Below are positions 56,952 to 64,000 of a stretch of DNA of 64,000 nucleotides, in pieces. Every line of letters starts with the position of its first letter. Position 1 is the stretch's first letter. The position numbers and the translations under genes were made by a program. Origin of the DNA: Ferrovibrio xuzhouensis (GTDB taxonomy: Bacteria; Pseudomonadota; Alphaproteobacteria; Ferrovibrionales; Ferrovibrionaceae); NCBI RefSeq assembly GCF_042648965.1, contig NZ_JBHRYJ010000002.1, positions 186,001-250,000 of the forward strand, given 5' to 3'. The notes below the pieces were generated by a model that ran no database searches, was not told the DNA's origin, and worked only from the letters and a program-made list of their open reading frames with translations.

Positions 56952-57503
56952 ATGCCGATTCTCGATGAGATCATGATCCTGCTGGAAAAGGCCGGCGGCG
57001 AACGCTACGGCGGCGAGGCGATCAACCAACTCGAGCATGCCCTGCAATGCGCCATGCATGCCGAACGCATGGGCTCGACGCCGGAACTGGTCACCGCCTG
57101 CCTGCTGCACGACATCGGCCATCTGGTCGGCGCGGGCGACGAGGGGCTGGCGGCACAGGGCGTCGATGCCCGCCACGAGGATATCGCCGCGGTCTGGCTG
57201 CAGCAGTATTTCCCTGCTGCGGTGGTCGAGCCGGTGCGCCTGCATGTCGAGGCCAAGCGCTACCTGTGCCGTGCCGAGCCTACCTACTGGGCCGGCCTGT
57301 CGCAGGGCTCGAAGACCAGCCTGGAAGTGCAGGGCGGCATCCACAGCGAGGATGCGGCGGCGACCTTCATCGCGCAGCCCCATGCGGCGGATGCCGTGCT
57401 GCTGCGCCGCTGGGACGATGCGGCCAAGACGCCGAAGCTGAAAACGCCGGACCTTGCGCATTACCGGCCGATGGTCGCGGCTGCGCTGCGGCCGGCGGCC
57501 TGA
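56952..57503 (+). CDS. PhnZ-like HD-domain oxygenase in phosphonate operon
   Basis: The protein has 183 residues. It belongs to the phosphonate-operon HD-domain family. Residues that bind the mixed-valent diiron site in PhnZ, as I recall, are His34, His58, Asp59, His80, His104 and Asp161, with Tyr24 and Glu27 near the substrate. Here Tyr19, Glu22, His29, His53, Asp54 and His75 match with a constant offset of five. His98 and Asp155 or Asp156 complete the set. The metal core is LLHDIGHLVG. PhnZ oxidatively cleaves 2-amino-1-hydroxyethylphosphonate to glycine and phosphate, normally after PhnY. No PhnY-like dioxygenase is here, so another hydroxyphosphonate may be the substrate. The gene lies between phnM and phnN with AAGGAA upstream. 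Confidence 0.88.
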   Translation: MPILDEIMILLEKAGGERYGGEAINQLEHALQCAMHAERMGSTPELVTACLLHDIGHLVGAGDEGLAAQGVDARHEDIAAVWLQQYFPAAVVEPVRLHVEAKRYLCRAEPTYWAGLSQGSKTSLEVQGGIHSEDAAATFIAQPHAADAVLLRRWDDAAKTPKLKTPDLAHYRPMVAAALRPAA

Positions 57504-57507
57504 CGCA

Positions 57508-58071
57508 ATGGCAGACGGACAGCGCGGCCGTCTGGTGCTGGTGGTCGGTCCCAGCGGGGTCGGCAAGGACAGCGTGATCGATGGTGCCCGTGTGGCGCTG
57601 GCCGGCCATGACGATGTCGTCTTCCCGCACCGGGTGATCACCCGGGCCGCCGGACTCGGCGGCGAGGATTACGTCGCGGTCTCGCCGCAGGCCTTTGCCG
57701 CCATGCAGGCGCGCGGCGATTTCGCGCTGTCCTGGGCGGCGCATGACCTGCAATACGGTATCCCGGCCACCATCGACGCCGATCTGGCTGCCGGAAAGCA
57801 GGTGGTGATCAATGTCTCGCGCGCCGTGATCGATGCCGCGCGCGCGAAGTATCCCGGCCTGCTGGTGGTGCTGATCACCGCCACGCCGGAAACCCTGCGC
57901 CGCCGGCTGACGGCGCGCGGCCGCGAGACTCCGGCGGAAATCGAGGAACGACTGGCCCGCGCCGCCGCCTTCACGCTCGGCGGCCCCGATGTCGTGGTGC
58001 TGAACAACGATGGCGCGCTGGGCGATGCCGTCACCCGCTTCACCAGCCTGCTGCAGAAAACCCCGGTCTGA
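57508..58071 (+). CDS. phnN: Ribose 1,5-bisphosphokinase PhnN
   Basis: The protein has 187 residues. PhnN phosphorylates ribose 1,5-bisphosphate to PRPP, salvaging the sugar after C-P lyase. Walker A is VVGPSGVGKDSVIDGAR (near 12-28), followed by RVITRAAGLGGEDYVAVS, and FALSWAAHDLQYGIPATID, the conserved guanylate-kinase-like substrate region. It begins 4 bp after the HD gene. No nearby PhnP is seen, so the cyclic-phosphate opening step may be encoded elsewhere. Confidence 0.93.
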   Translation: MADGQRGRLVLVVGPSGVGKDSVIDGARVALAGHDDVVFPHRVITRAAGLGGEDYVAVSPQAFAAMQARGDFALSWAAHDLQYGIPATIDADLAAGKQVVINVSRAVIDAARAKYPGLLVVLITATPETLRRRLTARGRETPAEIEERLARAAAFTLGGPDVVVLNNDGALGDAVTRFTSLLQKTPV

Positions 58072-58140
58072 ATCGTTTTCCGGGACGCGGCGCATCTGCG
58101 GCATACTCCCGGCAGCCAGACACACCTGCCGGAGACTGCC

Positions 58141-58770
58141 ATGGATGCCCTGCTGCCGCTGCTGAGTATCGTCGCCGCCATCGCCATCGGCGCAGCCAGC
58201 CCGGGGCCGAGCTTCGTGCTGGTGGCGCGTATCGCCGTGGCCGACCGGCGCGCCAGCGGCATCGCCGCGGCGCTCGGCATGGGGCTGGGCGGCGTGGCCT
58301 TCGCCAGCTTGGCACTGGCCGGCCTGATCGCGCTGCTGACCCGGGTCGAATGGCTTTATCTCGGCCTGCGCGTCGCCGGCGGCGGCTATCTGCTGTATCT
58401 CGCCTGGCGCCTGTGGCGCGGCGCCGGCCAGCCGTTGGCGCTGGGCGGGGCTACCGAACGGCCGCGCAGCCTGCGCCGCGCCTTCGTCCTCGGCCTGGTC
58501 ACCCAGCTCAGCAACCCTAAGACCGCCGTGGTCTATGCCGGCATTTTCGCCGCCCTGCTGCCGGTCGCGCCGCCGCTGTGGCTGGCGCTTGTCCTGCCGC
58601 CGCTGATCTTCTGCGTCGAATGCGGCTGGTACTGTATCGTCGCCACGGCTTTCTCGGCAGCGCGGCCGCGTGCAGCCTATTTGCGCGGCAAGGGCTGGAT
58701 CGACCGGCTGGCCGGCGGCGTGATGGGGCTGCTCGGCCTGCGGCTGATCGCCGGCAGCCTGCGCGGCTAG
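58141..58770 (+). CDS. LysE/RhtB family transporter in phn cluster
   Basis: The protein has 209 residues with about six membrane segments. The family start is LLSIVAAIAIGAASPGPSFVLVARIAVADRRASGIAAALGMGLGGVAFASLALAGLIALL, and a second motif is LVTQLSNPKTAVVYAGIFAALLP. Related proteins export amino acids. It follows phnN by 69 bp on the same strand and converges on the DUF1045 gene. In this setting it may export an amino-acid-like phosphonate product or an excess amine, but this is inference; it may be unrelated. Confidence 0.85.
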   Translation: MDALLPLLSIVAAIAIGAASPGPSFVLVARIAVADRRASGIAAALGMGLGGVAFASLALAGLIALLTRVEWLYLGLRVAGGGYLLYLAWRLWRGAGQPLALGGATERPRSLRRAFVLGLVTQLSNPKTAVVYAGIFAALLPVAPPLWLALVLPPLIFCVECGWYCIVATAFSAARPRAAYLRGKGWIDRLAGGVMGLLGLRLIAGSLRG

Positions 58771-58779
58771 CGCCCAGGC

Positions 58780-59475
58780 CTATCCCGCGAGCGGATAACG
58801 GCCGACGACGCGGAAACCGGCGTCCGCTGCCGGCTGGACGAACAGGCAGAGCTCGGTCACGGCAAACGGCTTGCGGGTAAACGGGCGGGTTTCCTGCTCC
58901 AGGTGGCGCAGCAGGATGTCGCGCTGGGCCGGATCGGTGATCCGGCCGGTCAGCGTGAAATGCAGCCGGAAATCCTCCATCACATAGGGATAGCCCCAGG
59001 CCTGCAGGTTGGCCTCCTGCCGTGCGCTCAGGCCCGCGGCGCGGCGGCGTGCCAGTTCCGCCTCTGACGGCGGCGCGCGGAAACGGTCGAATGCCCGCAC
59101 GCAGTCGGCGGCTAGCGCATCGATCTCCGGGGCGGGCGCCGAAGGGCGCAGGGCGAGGAAGTTGCCCAGCGCCGCGAGTTGCAGCGGCGGCAGGCGCAGC
59201 GGCCGGCGGGTTGCCGCAAATTTTTCGACGGCGACAATCAGCAGGCCGTCGTCGCAGCCTTCCGCCAGCCGGAAGGGCGGTTTCAGCGTGCCATGCAGGC
59301 CATAGCGCCGTGGGTCGGCGGTCAGGGCGGCGAGCTGCGCCGGCGGGATGCCGGCGACGCCGGCGGGCACCGGGCTCTCGCCGGTTTCCGGGTCCCAGCC
59401 GAGCCAGCCGGCGGCAAAGGCGTGCAGGGAATCGTCCGCCGGCGGAGCAATATAGAGGGCGAAACGCTGCGACAC
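58780..59475 (-). CDS. DUF1045 phosphonate-operon protein with two HxTL motifs (2H phosphoesterase-like)
   Basis: The protein has 231 residues from GTG 59473-59475 (GGGAG upstream); a longer in-frame reading reaches into the phnC leader and is rejected. It belongs to the 'putative phosphonate metabolism protein' family. Two histidine motifs, HGTLKPPF (near 81-88) and HFTLTGRI (near 179-186), have the HxTL form of 2H phosphodiesterases, which open or form 2',3'- or 1,2-cyclic phosphates. C-P lyase produces a 1,2-cyclic phosphate, so an alternative to PhnP is imaginable. Its gene is divergent from phnC. Confidence 0.82.
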   Translation of the reverse strand: MSQRFALYIAPPADDSLHAFAAGWLGWDPETGESPVPAGVAGIPPAQLAALTADPRRYGLHGTLKPPFRLAEGCDDGLLIVAVEKFAATRRPLRLPPLQLAALGNFLALRPSAPAPEIDALAADCVRAFDRFRAPPSEAELARRRAAGLSARQEANLQAWGYPYVMEDFRLHFTLTGRITDPAQRDILLRHLEQETRPFTRKPFAVTELCLFVQPAADAGFRVVGRYPLAG

Positions 59476-59619
59476 GGCAAAACTCCCTAGACCATTCGGG
59501 TATGGGTCCTGATTCCACGGACGCGGCCCGGCGATTTCACCCCTGCGACGCGCAACCGCAACAGAAGTGTCATGCGCCATTGTTATGGCTGCCGCACGCC
59601 CAGAACCCAAGGGGGATGC

Positions 59620-60507
59620 ATGCCCGCCGCCATCGAGATTGCCCATCTATCGAAAACTTTCCGGACGGGCAAGCGTGCGCTGGACAACGTCGAGCTGGCG
59701 ATCGCGCCGGGCGAGATGGTTGCCCTGATCGGCGCGTCGGGTTCGGGCAAGTCCACCCTGCTGCGCCATGTCGCCGGCCTGATGCCCGGCGACCGCGACG
59801 GCAGCGGCCGGATTTCGGTCAGCGGCAACATCGTGCAGCAGCATGGCCGCATTGCCGGCGATATCCGCAGCACCCGCGCCGGCATCGGCTTCATTTTCCA
59901 GCAATTCAACCTGGTCGGTCGCATGCGGGTGATCACCAATGTGCTGGCCGGCAATCTCGGCCGCATGCCGTTCTGGCGCACCGCCCTCGGCCTGTTCACC
60001 GACGAGCAGCGCCGCATCGCCGTGGCGGCACTTGACCGTGTCGGCATCGTGCAATGCGCCTTCCAGCGCGCCTCGACCCTGTCGGGCGGCCAGCAGCAGC
60101 GCGCCGCCATTGCCCGCGCGCTGGTACAGCGCGCCGAGGTCATCCTGGCCGACGAGCCGATCGCCTCGCTGGACCCGGAATCCTCGCGCAAGGTCATGGA
60201 GACGCTGGCCGACATCAATCGCAGCGACAATGTCACCGTGGTGGTGTCGCTGCACCAGGTCGATTTCGCCCTGAAATACTGCAGCCGCGTGGTTGCCCTG
60301 CGCGACGGCCATGTGATGTATGACGGGCCGGCCGCCGCGGTCACTTCGGCGTTGCTGCGCGGCATCTACGGCAACAACACCGACCTCGATTTCGGCACGC
60401 TCGACGGTGACCTGCCGCAACCGGCCGATGACAACAGGCCGGACGCCGAGATTCCCGCGGCCGGTGCCATGCGGGTCGTGCCGCGCATGCAGGCCCTGCT
60501 GGCCTGA
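59620..60507 (+). CDS. phnC: Phosphonate ABC transporter ATPase PhnC
   Basis: The protein has 295 residues. Walker A is GASGSGKSTLL (near 36-46), signature LSGGQQQRAA, Walker B VILADEPIASLDP, with SLHQVDFALKYCSRVVALRDG as the PhnC H-loop region. It energises phosphonate uptake with PhnD and PhnE. GGGGGAT lies just before the ATG at 59620. An Ala/Pro-rich C-terminal tail of about 40 residues is longer than usual. phnD follows after 61 bp. Confidence 0.94.
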   Translation: MPAAIEIAHLSKTFRTGKRALDNVELAIAPGEMVALIGASGSGKSTLLRHVAGLMPGDRDGSGRISVSGNIVQQHGRIAGDIRSTRAGIGFIFQQFNLVGRMRVITNVLAGNLGRMPFWRTALGLFTDEQRRIAVAALDRVGIVQCAFQRASTLSGGQQQRAAIARALVQRAEVILADEPIASLDPESSRKVMETLADINRSDNVTVVVSLHQVDFALKYCSRVVALRDGHVMYDGPAAAVTSALLRGIYGNNTDLDFGTLDGDLPQPADDNRPDAEIPAAGAMRVVPRMQALLA

Positions 60508-60568
60508 TCCGGCGCGACCAAGCCTTTCCGTATCCCTTACGCAGTACGAACAACAGGAGAGAGAAACC

Positions 60569-61570
60569 ATGATTCGTCGCCACTTTCTGAAAGCCGCCGT
60601 TGCGGTGGCTGCGCTGGCCGGGGTCGCCGGTACCGCCCATGCCGCCGATCTCAAGGAGATCAATTTCGGGATCATCTCGACCGAGTCGAGCAGCAACCTG
60701 AAGAACATGTTCGAGCCTTTCCTGGCCGACATGGCCAAGCAGACCGGCAGGAAGATCAATGCCTTTTTCGCGCCGGATTATGCCGGCGTGATCGAGGGCA
60801 TGCGCTTCAACAAGGTACAGGTGGCCTGGTTCGGCAATGCCTCGGCCATGCAGGCGATCGACCGTGCCGACGGCGAGATCTTCGTGCAGACCACCGCCAG
60901 TGACGGCTCGCCGGGCTACTGGTCGCTGCTGATCGTCAACAAGGACAGCCCGCTGAACAGCCTCGCCGACCTGCTGAAGCAGCCGGGCAAGTACACCTTC
61001 GGCAACGGTGATCCGAACTCGACCTCGGGCTTCCTGGTGCCGAGCTTCTACGTCTGGGGCCAGAACAAGGTCGACATCCGCAAGTTCTTCACCCGCACGG
61101 TGACCGCCAACCACGAGACCAACGCGCTGGCGGTGGCCAACAAGCAGGTCGATGTTGCCACCAACAACACCGAGAATCTCGATCGCCTGAAGAAGACCCA
61201 GCCGGAGAAGCTGAAGGAGATCAAGGTGATCTGGAAATCGCCGCTGATCCCGTCCGACCCGATCGTCTGGCGCAAGGACCTGTCGGATAACGACAAGAAG
61301 GTGCTCAAGACCTTCTTCACCAGCTATGGCACCGATGGCCACGGCAGCGCCGATCAGGTCGCCCACGAGAAGAAGGTGCTGAACGCCCTGCAGTGGGGTC
61401 CGTTCAAGGAATCGTCGAACCGCCAGTTGCTGCCGATCCGCCAGCTCGCGCTGTTCCGCGACAAGATCAAGCTTGAGGGCGATGCCAACATGAGCGCTGA
61501 CGAGAAGGCAAAGAAAATCGCCGAGATCGACGCCAAGCTGGCCGAACTCAACAAGCAGATGGGTTCGTAA
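60569..61570 (+). CDS. phnD: Phosphonate ABC transporter substrate-binding protein PhnD
   Basis: The protein has 333 residues with a signal peptide (MIRRHFLKAAVAVAALAGVAGTAHA, cleaved near 25). The mature part has the PhnD fold: EINFGIISTESSSNLKNMFEPFLADMAKQTG, YAGVIEGMRFNKVQVAWFGNASAMQAI, and the ligand-loop KYTFGNGDPNSTSGFLVPSFYVW. It scavenges phosphonates in the periplasm. GGAGAGAG lies before the ATG. A strong hairpin with T-run follows its stop, ahead of phnE. Confidence 0.96.
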   Translation: MIRRHFLKAAVAVAALAGVAGTAHAADLKEINFGIISTESSSNLKNMFEPFLADMAKQTGRKINAFFAPDYAGVIEGMRFNKVQVAWFGNASAMQAIDRADGEIFVQTTASDGSPGYWSLLIVNKDSPLNSLADLLKQPGKYTFGNGDPNSTSGFLVPSFYVWGQNKVDIRKFFTRTVTANHETNALAVANKQVDVATNNTENLDRLKKTQPEKLKEIKVIWKSPLIPSDPIVWRKDLSDNDKKVLKTFFTSYGTDGHGSADQVAHEKKVLNALQWGPFKESSNRQLLPIRQLALFRDKIKLEGDANMSADEKAKKIAEIDAKLAELNKQMGS

Positions 61571-61584
61571 TCACCTGCATGCCC

Positions 61585-61622
61585 GGCCGGGACGGCTTTG
61601 CCGTCCCGGCCATTCCTTTTTT
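61585..61622 (+). terminator. Intra-operon hairpin/attenuator between phnD and phnE
   Basis: A perfect 12-bp GC stem (GGCCGGGACGGC with its complement) and 3-base loop is followed by TTTTTT at 61617-61622. It has the shape of an intrinsic terminator inside the phnCDE unit. Partial termination or 3' protection would leave more phnD than phnE mRNA, suiting the stoichiometry of a binding protein. Confidence 0.8.
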
Positions 61623-61644
61623 CAAGCCAGTCGCGAGGTCGGCC

Positions 61645-62457
61645 ATGGCCGTCACTGCCACCGTCATCCAGGACCATCCAATCCGGCCGCCGAAAACCGG
61701 CCTGAAGACGACGCTGGGGCGCAGCCTGATTTACGGTCTGCTCGCGGCCATGCTGATCTGGTCGTATCAGGGCGCCGAGATCGCGCCGGGCAAGCTGTTT
61801 GCCGATGCCGGCAACATCGTCACCTTCGCGCGCGACTTCTTCCCGCCCGACTTCCACGAGTGGCGCTATTACCTCGAGGAACTGGTCGTCACCCTGCATA
61901 TCGCCATCTGGGGCACGCTGCTCGCCGTGATCTGCGCCGTGCCGCTCGGCCTGCTCGCCTCGTCCAATATCACGCCGGTCTGGGTGCACCAGCCGGTGCG
62001 CCGCGTCATGGATGCCTGCCGCGCCATCAACGAGATGGTATTTGCCATGCTGTTCGTGGTGGTGGTCGGCCTCGGGCCGTTTGCCGGCGCTATGGCGCTG
62101 TTCGTGCATACCACCGGCATTCTTGCCAAGCTGTTTTCCGAAGCTGTTGAGGCGATCGACCCGCAGCCGGTCGAGGGCATCCGCGCCACCGGCGCCAATG
62201 CCGTGGAAGAAGTGGTCTACGGGGTGATCCCGCAGGTCCTGCCACTCTGGGTATCGTATTCGCTGTACCGCTTCGAATCGAATATCCGGTCGGCGGCCGT
62301 GGTCGGCATGGTCGGCGCCGGCGGCATCGGCGTGGTGCTGTGGGAGGTGATCCGGGCCTTCCAGTTTGCCCAGACCTGCGCCGTGATGATCATGCTGATC
62401 CTGCTGGTCAGCGTCGTCGACGTGATCTCGTCGCAGGTGCGCAAGCTGCTGATCTAG
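61645..62457 (+). CDS. phnE: Phosphonate ABC transporter permease PhnE
   Basis: The protein has 270 residues of the PhnE permease family. Membrane segments include LIYGLLAAMLIWSYQG, LVVTLHIAIWGTLLAVICAVPLGLLAS, MVFAMLFVVVVGLGPFAGAMALFVHT, and TCAVMIMLILLVSVVDVISSQVRKLL. The EAA loop is EAVEAIDPQPVEGIRATGANAVEEVVYGVIPQVLP. ATG at 61645 has GAGG 7 bp upstream. Only one phnE copy is present here, whereas many relatives have two. It ends the cluster. Confidence 0.94.
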   Translation: MAVTATVIQDHPIRPPKTGLKTTLGRSLIYGLLAAMLIWSYQGAEIAPGKLFADAGNIVTFARDFFPPDFHEWRYYLEELVVTLHIAIWGTLLAVICAVPLGLLASSNITPVWVHQPVRRVMDACRAINEMVFAMLFVVVVGLGPFAGAMALFVHTTGILAKLFSEAVEAIDPQPVEGIRATGANAVEEVVYGVIPQVLPLWVSYSLYRFESNIRSAAVVGMVGAGGIGVVLWEVIRAFQFAQTCAVMIMLILLVSVVDVISSQVRKLLI

Positions 62458-62489
62458 AGTCGCCCATTTTACTGATGATCGCCGGCCGT

Positions 62490-62642
62490 TCAGTGCCGGG
62501 TGGCGGCCGTCGCATCCTTGCGTTGCCGCAGCAGGCGGCCACGCGCCGGCCGGCGCCGGCTGTCGCGCCGCGCGGCCAGTCGCGCCCGGGCCTTGGACAG
62601 GGCTTCTTGGGTGACATAGAGCAGCAGGGTGTTGGTCAGCAT
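62490..62642 (-). CDS. Small basic protein, unknown
   Basis: A 50-residue ORF, MLTNTLLLYVTQEALSKARA then a strongly Arg-rich tail (RLAARRDSRRRPARGRLLRQRKDATAATRH). GGAG lies 7 bp before the ATG, the main reason to accept it. The amphipathic N-terminus and basic C-terminus recall short alphaproteobacterial Arg-rich proteins, but I recognise no family. It is convergent with phnE, separated by 32 bp. It may be spurious. Confidence 0.4.
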   Translation of the reverse strand: MLTNTLLLYVTQEALSKARARLAARRDSRRRPARGRLLRQRKDATAATRH

Positions 62643-62738
62643 GACTGTCTCCGGCGATTGGCAGGCCTGCCCGTCCGACAGGGCCGCATCTGATACGGAA
62701 AGGGTAAACAAATTCTGCCCGGTCGCCCGGTTCAGGGA

Positions 62739-63314
62739 CTAATGGCTACTGTGCCAGCTGCCGTCGGGCGTCCGGCAGGCGGTGCCCTGCATGCGCTCGC
62801 TGTGGCTGTCGAAACGGGCGCTGGCCTGGAAATCCCGGCAATAGCGGCCGTCGCGCTGGAAGGTGCCGAGCGGCATGACCGCATAGGCATAGCCGCCGGT
62901 GCCTCCGTACCATTGCACCGCCTTGCGGTCCGGGGCGTATTCGAGAATGCGGCCGACGCAATACCGGTCGAGACGATCCATGCCGAGCCCGACGGCACTG
63001 TCGGCGGGCAGGGCGGCACTGGCCGGCACATTGCGCATCAGGCTGCGTTCGCAGGTGCCGTGCTCGATGCCGTAGCTCGACGAATAGACGGCATAGCTGC
63101 CGGCGGTGCGGGATGCGGGGGGCGGCCAAGGAGTGACGGGAGCGGCCACCAGGGCCATGCGGGGGGCTGCAGGGGGTAGCGGATCCGCCATCGTCGCCCT
63201 GGATGTCAGAGGGATCAGGGCGACGATGGCAGCGGCCAAGCCGAGGGTGGGTCGGCGACTAGGCCGCGGCGCGGCGATGGAGGGGGTACTCCACCACGGG
63301 GTTGAGGCAGGCAT
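62739..63314 (-). CDS. Putative surface antigen-like secreted protein
   Basis: The protein has 191 residues. A signal-like hydrophobic segment (LGLAAAIVALIPLTS, about 25-39) follows a basic start. The true start could be later, for example at MADPLPPAAP. The C-terminal part has GTFQRDGRYCRDFQASARFDSHSERMQGTACRTPDGSWH. This is the CRxFQ...GxACRxPDGSW pattern of the 17-kDa surface antigen / RT0821 family. Four Cys residues (CERS, YCVG, YCRD, ACRT) could form two disulphides in the periplasm. Its neighbour is a glycine-zipper lipoprotein on the same strand (gene order 63345-63575 upstream), consistent with outer-membrane location. Confidence 0.7.
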   Translation of the reverse strand: MPASTPWWSTPSIAAPRPSRRPTLGLAAAIVALIPLTSRATMADPLPPAAPRMALVAAPVTPWPPPASRTAGSYAVYSSSYGIEHGTCERSLMRNVPASAALPADSAVGLGMDRLDRYCVGRILEYAPDRKAVQWYGGTGGYAYAVMPLGTFQRDGRYCRDFQASARFDSHSERMQGTACRTPDGSWHSSH

Positions 63315-63344
63315 GACGCGCCGCTCCGCTAAACTGTACGCGAA

Positions 63345-63575
63345 TTACTTTTTCTTCTGCTCCTCATGGTACAGGAGACCACCGGCAGTACCGGCTGCGG
63401 CGCCGATCACGGCGCCGGTGACAACACTGCCGCCCGTCAGCAGCCCGATCGCGGCACCGGCACCGGTGCCGATCGCGGCGCCCGAAAGCGCCCGCTGCTG
63501 CTGGGTGTTCATGCCGCTGCAACCGGCGGCGACCAGCCCGACAAGGGCAAGACCGGCGATTTGCGACTTCAGCAT
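63345..63575 (-). CDS. Glycine-zipper lipoprotein (YMGG-like)
   Basis: The protein has 76 residues. The N-terminus MLKSQIAGLALVGLVAAGCS has a lipobox LVAAGC with Cys19 as the lipid anchor. The middle is a glycine zipper (SGAAIGTGAGAAIGLLTGGSVVTGAVIGAAAGTAGGLLY). The end is basic (HEEQKKK). Such small lipoproteins insert into or bridge the envelope. GGAG is present upstream (AAGGAGACTCTG). The surface-antigen-like gene lies 30 bp downstream on the same strand, so they may be one transcript. Confidence 0.82.
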   Translation of the reverse strand: MLKSQIAGLALVGLVAAGCSGMNTQQQRALSGAAIGTGAGAAIGLLTGGSVVTGAVIGAAAGTAGGLLYHEEQKKK

Positions 63576-64000
63576 CAGAGTCTCCTTTCCGAATGTCTCT
63601 GGCAGTCGATCCGCACTATGGATCCGGTGTCCTCTCGAAAAAGAAAATCCGGGGAGGTCGGGAGGTCACCGTCTGCTGCCCCAAGACTTAGACAAGGACG
63701 GATGCTCCGCAATGAGTATTTGAGTTCTTCCACGTTTTATTTCAGCAATCACAAGTATATCTCCGGAATATCACAGGTTTGTCACGGGTATTACTGAACA
63801 ATTGCTTTAATCGTATCTTATCTATCTTTCAGGTAATTTTATAAACAGAGACTTGTCATGGCTTTTCACTTGAGGGCCGCTTGCGTATCGTCGCGGCTAT
63901 GCCGATTCATCCCCCCCGTTGTCCTGCTGCGCTGCGCCCGCCGCGGTGCGCGGCTGCACGCCGTCGCTCTGCCGGATGGGGCCTTGCCGGATGGCCACTT
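63576..64000. other. AT-rich non-coding region up to the window edge
   Basis: No convincing gene is seen here. Positions about 63715-63855 are clearly AT-rich, like a regulatory region, with TATCTT and TATAAA-like elements on the plus strand (near 63815 and 63840). An open frame begins at ATG 63858 and reads to the window end without a stop (47 codons), and another at ATG 63900. Neither has a Shine-Dalgarno or recognisable sequence. GCCGGATGG is repeated near 63973 and 63988. A gene may start just past the edge. Confidence 0.5.

Noticed and set aside
59567..59586. Possible PhoB box upstream of phnC (GTGTCAT and TTGTTAT)
   Set aside because: The two half-sites are spaced by 6 rather than 4 bases and the second matches poorly, so phosphate control is not shown by sequence.
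63858..64000. Open frame from ATG 63858 to the window end
   Set aside because: It has no Shine-Dalgarno, no recognisable sequence and an Arg/Cys-rich composition typical of out-of-frame GC-rich DNA.

Overview
The window is a GC-rich, densely packed chromosomal segment of an alphaproteobacterium, most likely of Rhodospirillales type. The evidence is gene content and order: xerD / aroK-aroB / CNNM transporter, bolA / dnaJ-like / cobS-cobT, rpmB, rpmH-rnpA-yidD-yidC-engB-argB, malyl-CoA lyase, a membrane-bound PuuD urate oxidase and a full C-P lyase cluster. I saw no rRNA, tRNA, CRISPR array, insertion sequence or prophage. About 68 protein genes are supported. Taxonomy is an inference from synteny and families, not from a marker search.

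Layout. 1-12.9 kb is core genome: the end of an NDP-sugar dehydratase (cut by the window edge), malyl-CoA lyase, xerD, two uncharacterised envelope proteins, aroK-aroB, a CNNM/CorC-type membrane protein, a ribbon-helix-helix protein, bolA, a J-domain protein and the cobaltochelatase pair cobS-cobT. 12.9-18.2 kb is one giant hybrid histidine kinase with eight tandem PAS domains. 18.2-24.4 kb holds a secreted esterase-like protein, rpmB, and the rpmH-rnpA-yidD-yidC-engB-argB gene string with recognisable promoters and terminators. 24.4-40 kb is mixed accessory metabolism: a secreted nucleosidase with a LysR regulator, a haloalkane dehalogenase, purB, an acyl-CoA dehydrogenase, a LysE exporter, a histone-H1-like protein, a fatty acid desaturase, malate synthase A with a divergent GntR regulator, and an SDR/TetR pair.

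40-49 kb is a purine (urate) catabolism cluster: guanine deaminase, PuuD urate oxidase with a fused cytochrome c domain, 5-hydroxyisourate hydrolase, OHCU decarboxylase, PuuE allantoinase, allantoate amidohydrolase, an M20 hydrolase that may fill the ureidoglycolate step, and glycerate 2-kinase. Its end product is glyoxylate, which malate synthase (35 kb) and glycerate kinase can assimilate. A TGTATACA-like palindrome recurs upstream of four transcription units here, including the divergent malate synthase/GntR pair. This suggests one FCD-type GntR regulon linking urate breakdown to glyoxylate use.

50-62.5 kb is a C-P lyase (phosphonate) cluster: phnF (divergent) / phnGHIJKLM / HD-domain oxygenase / phnN / LysE-type exporter, then a 2H-phosphoesterase-like protein opposite phnCDE. 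The HD protein keeps every metal ligand and the Tyr/Glu pair I recall for PhnZ, so the locus may combine radical C-P lyase with an oxidative C-P cleaving enzyme. A HutC-type operator sits between phnF and phnG, and a strong hairpin with a T-run sits between phnD and phnE. The last 1.5 kb carries small envelope proteins and an AT-rich region with no convincing gene.
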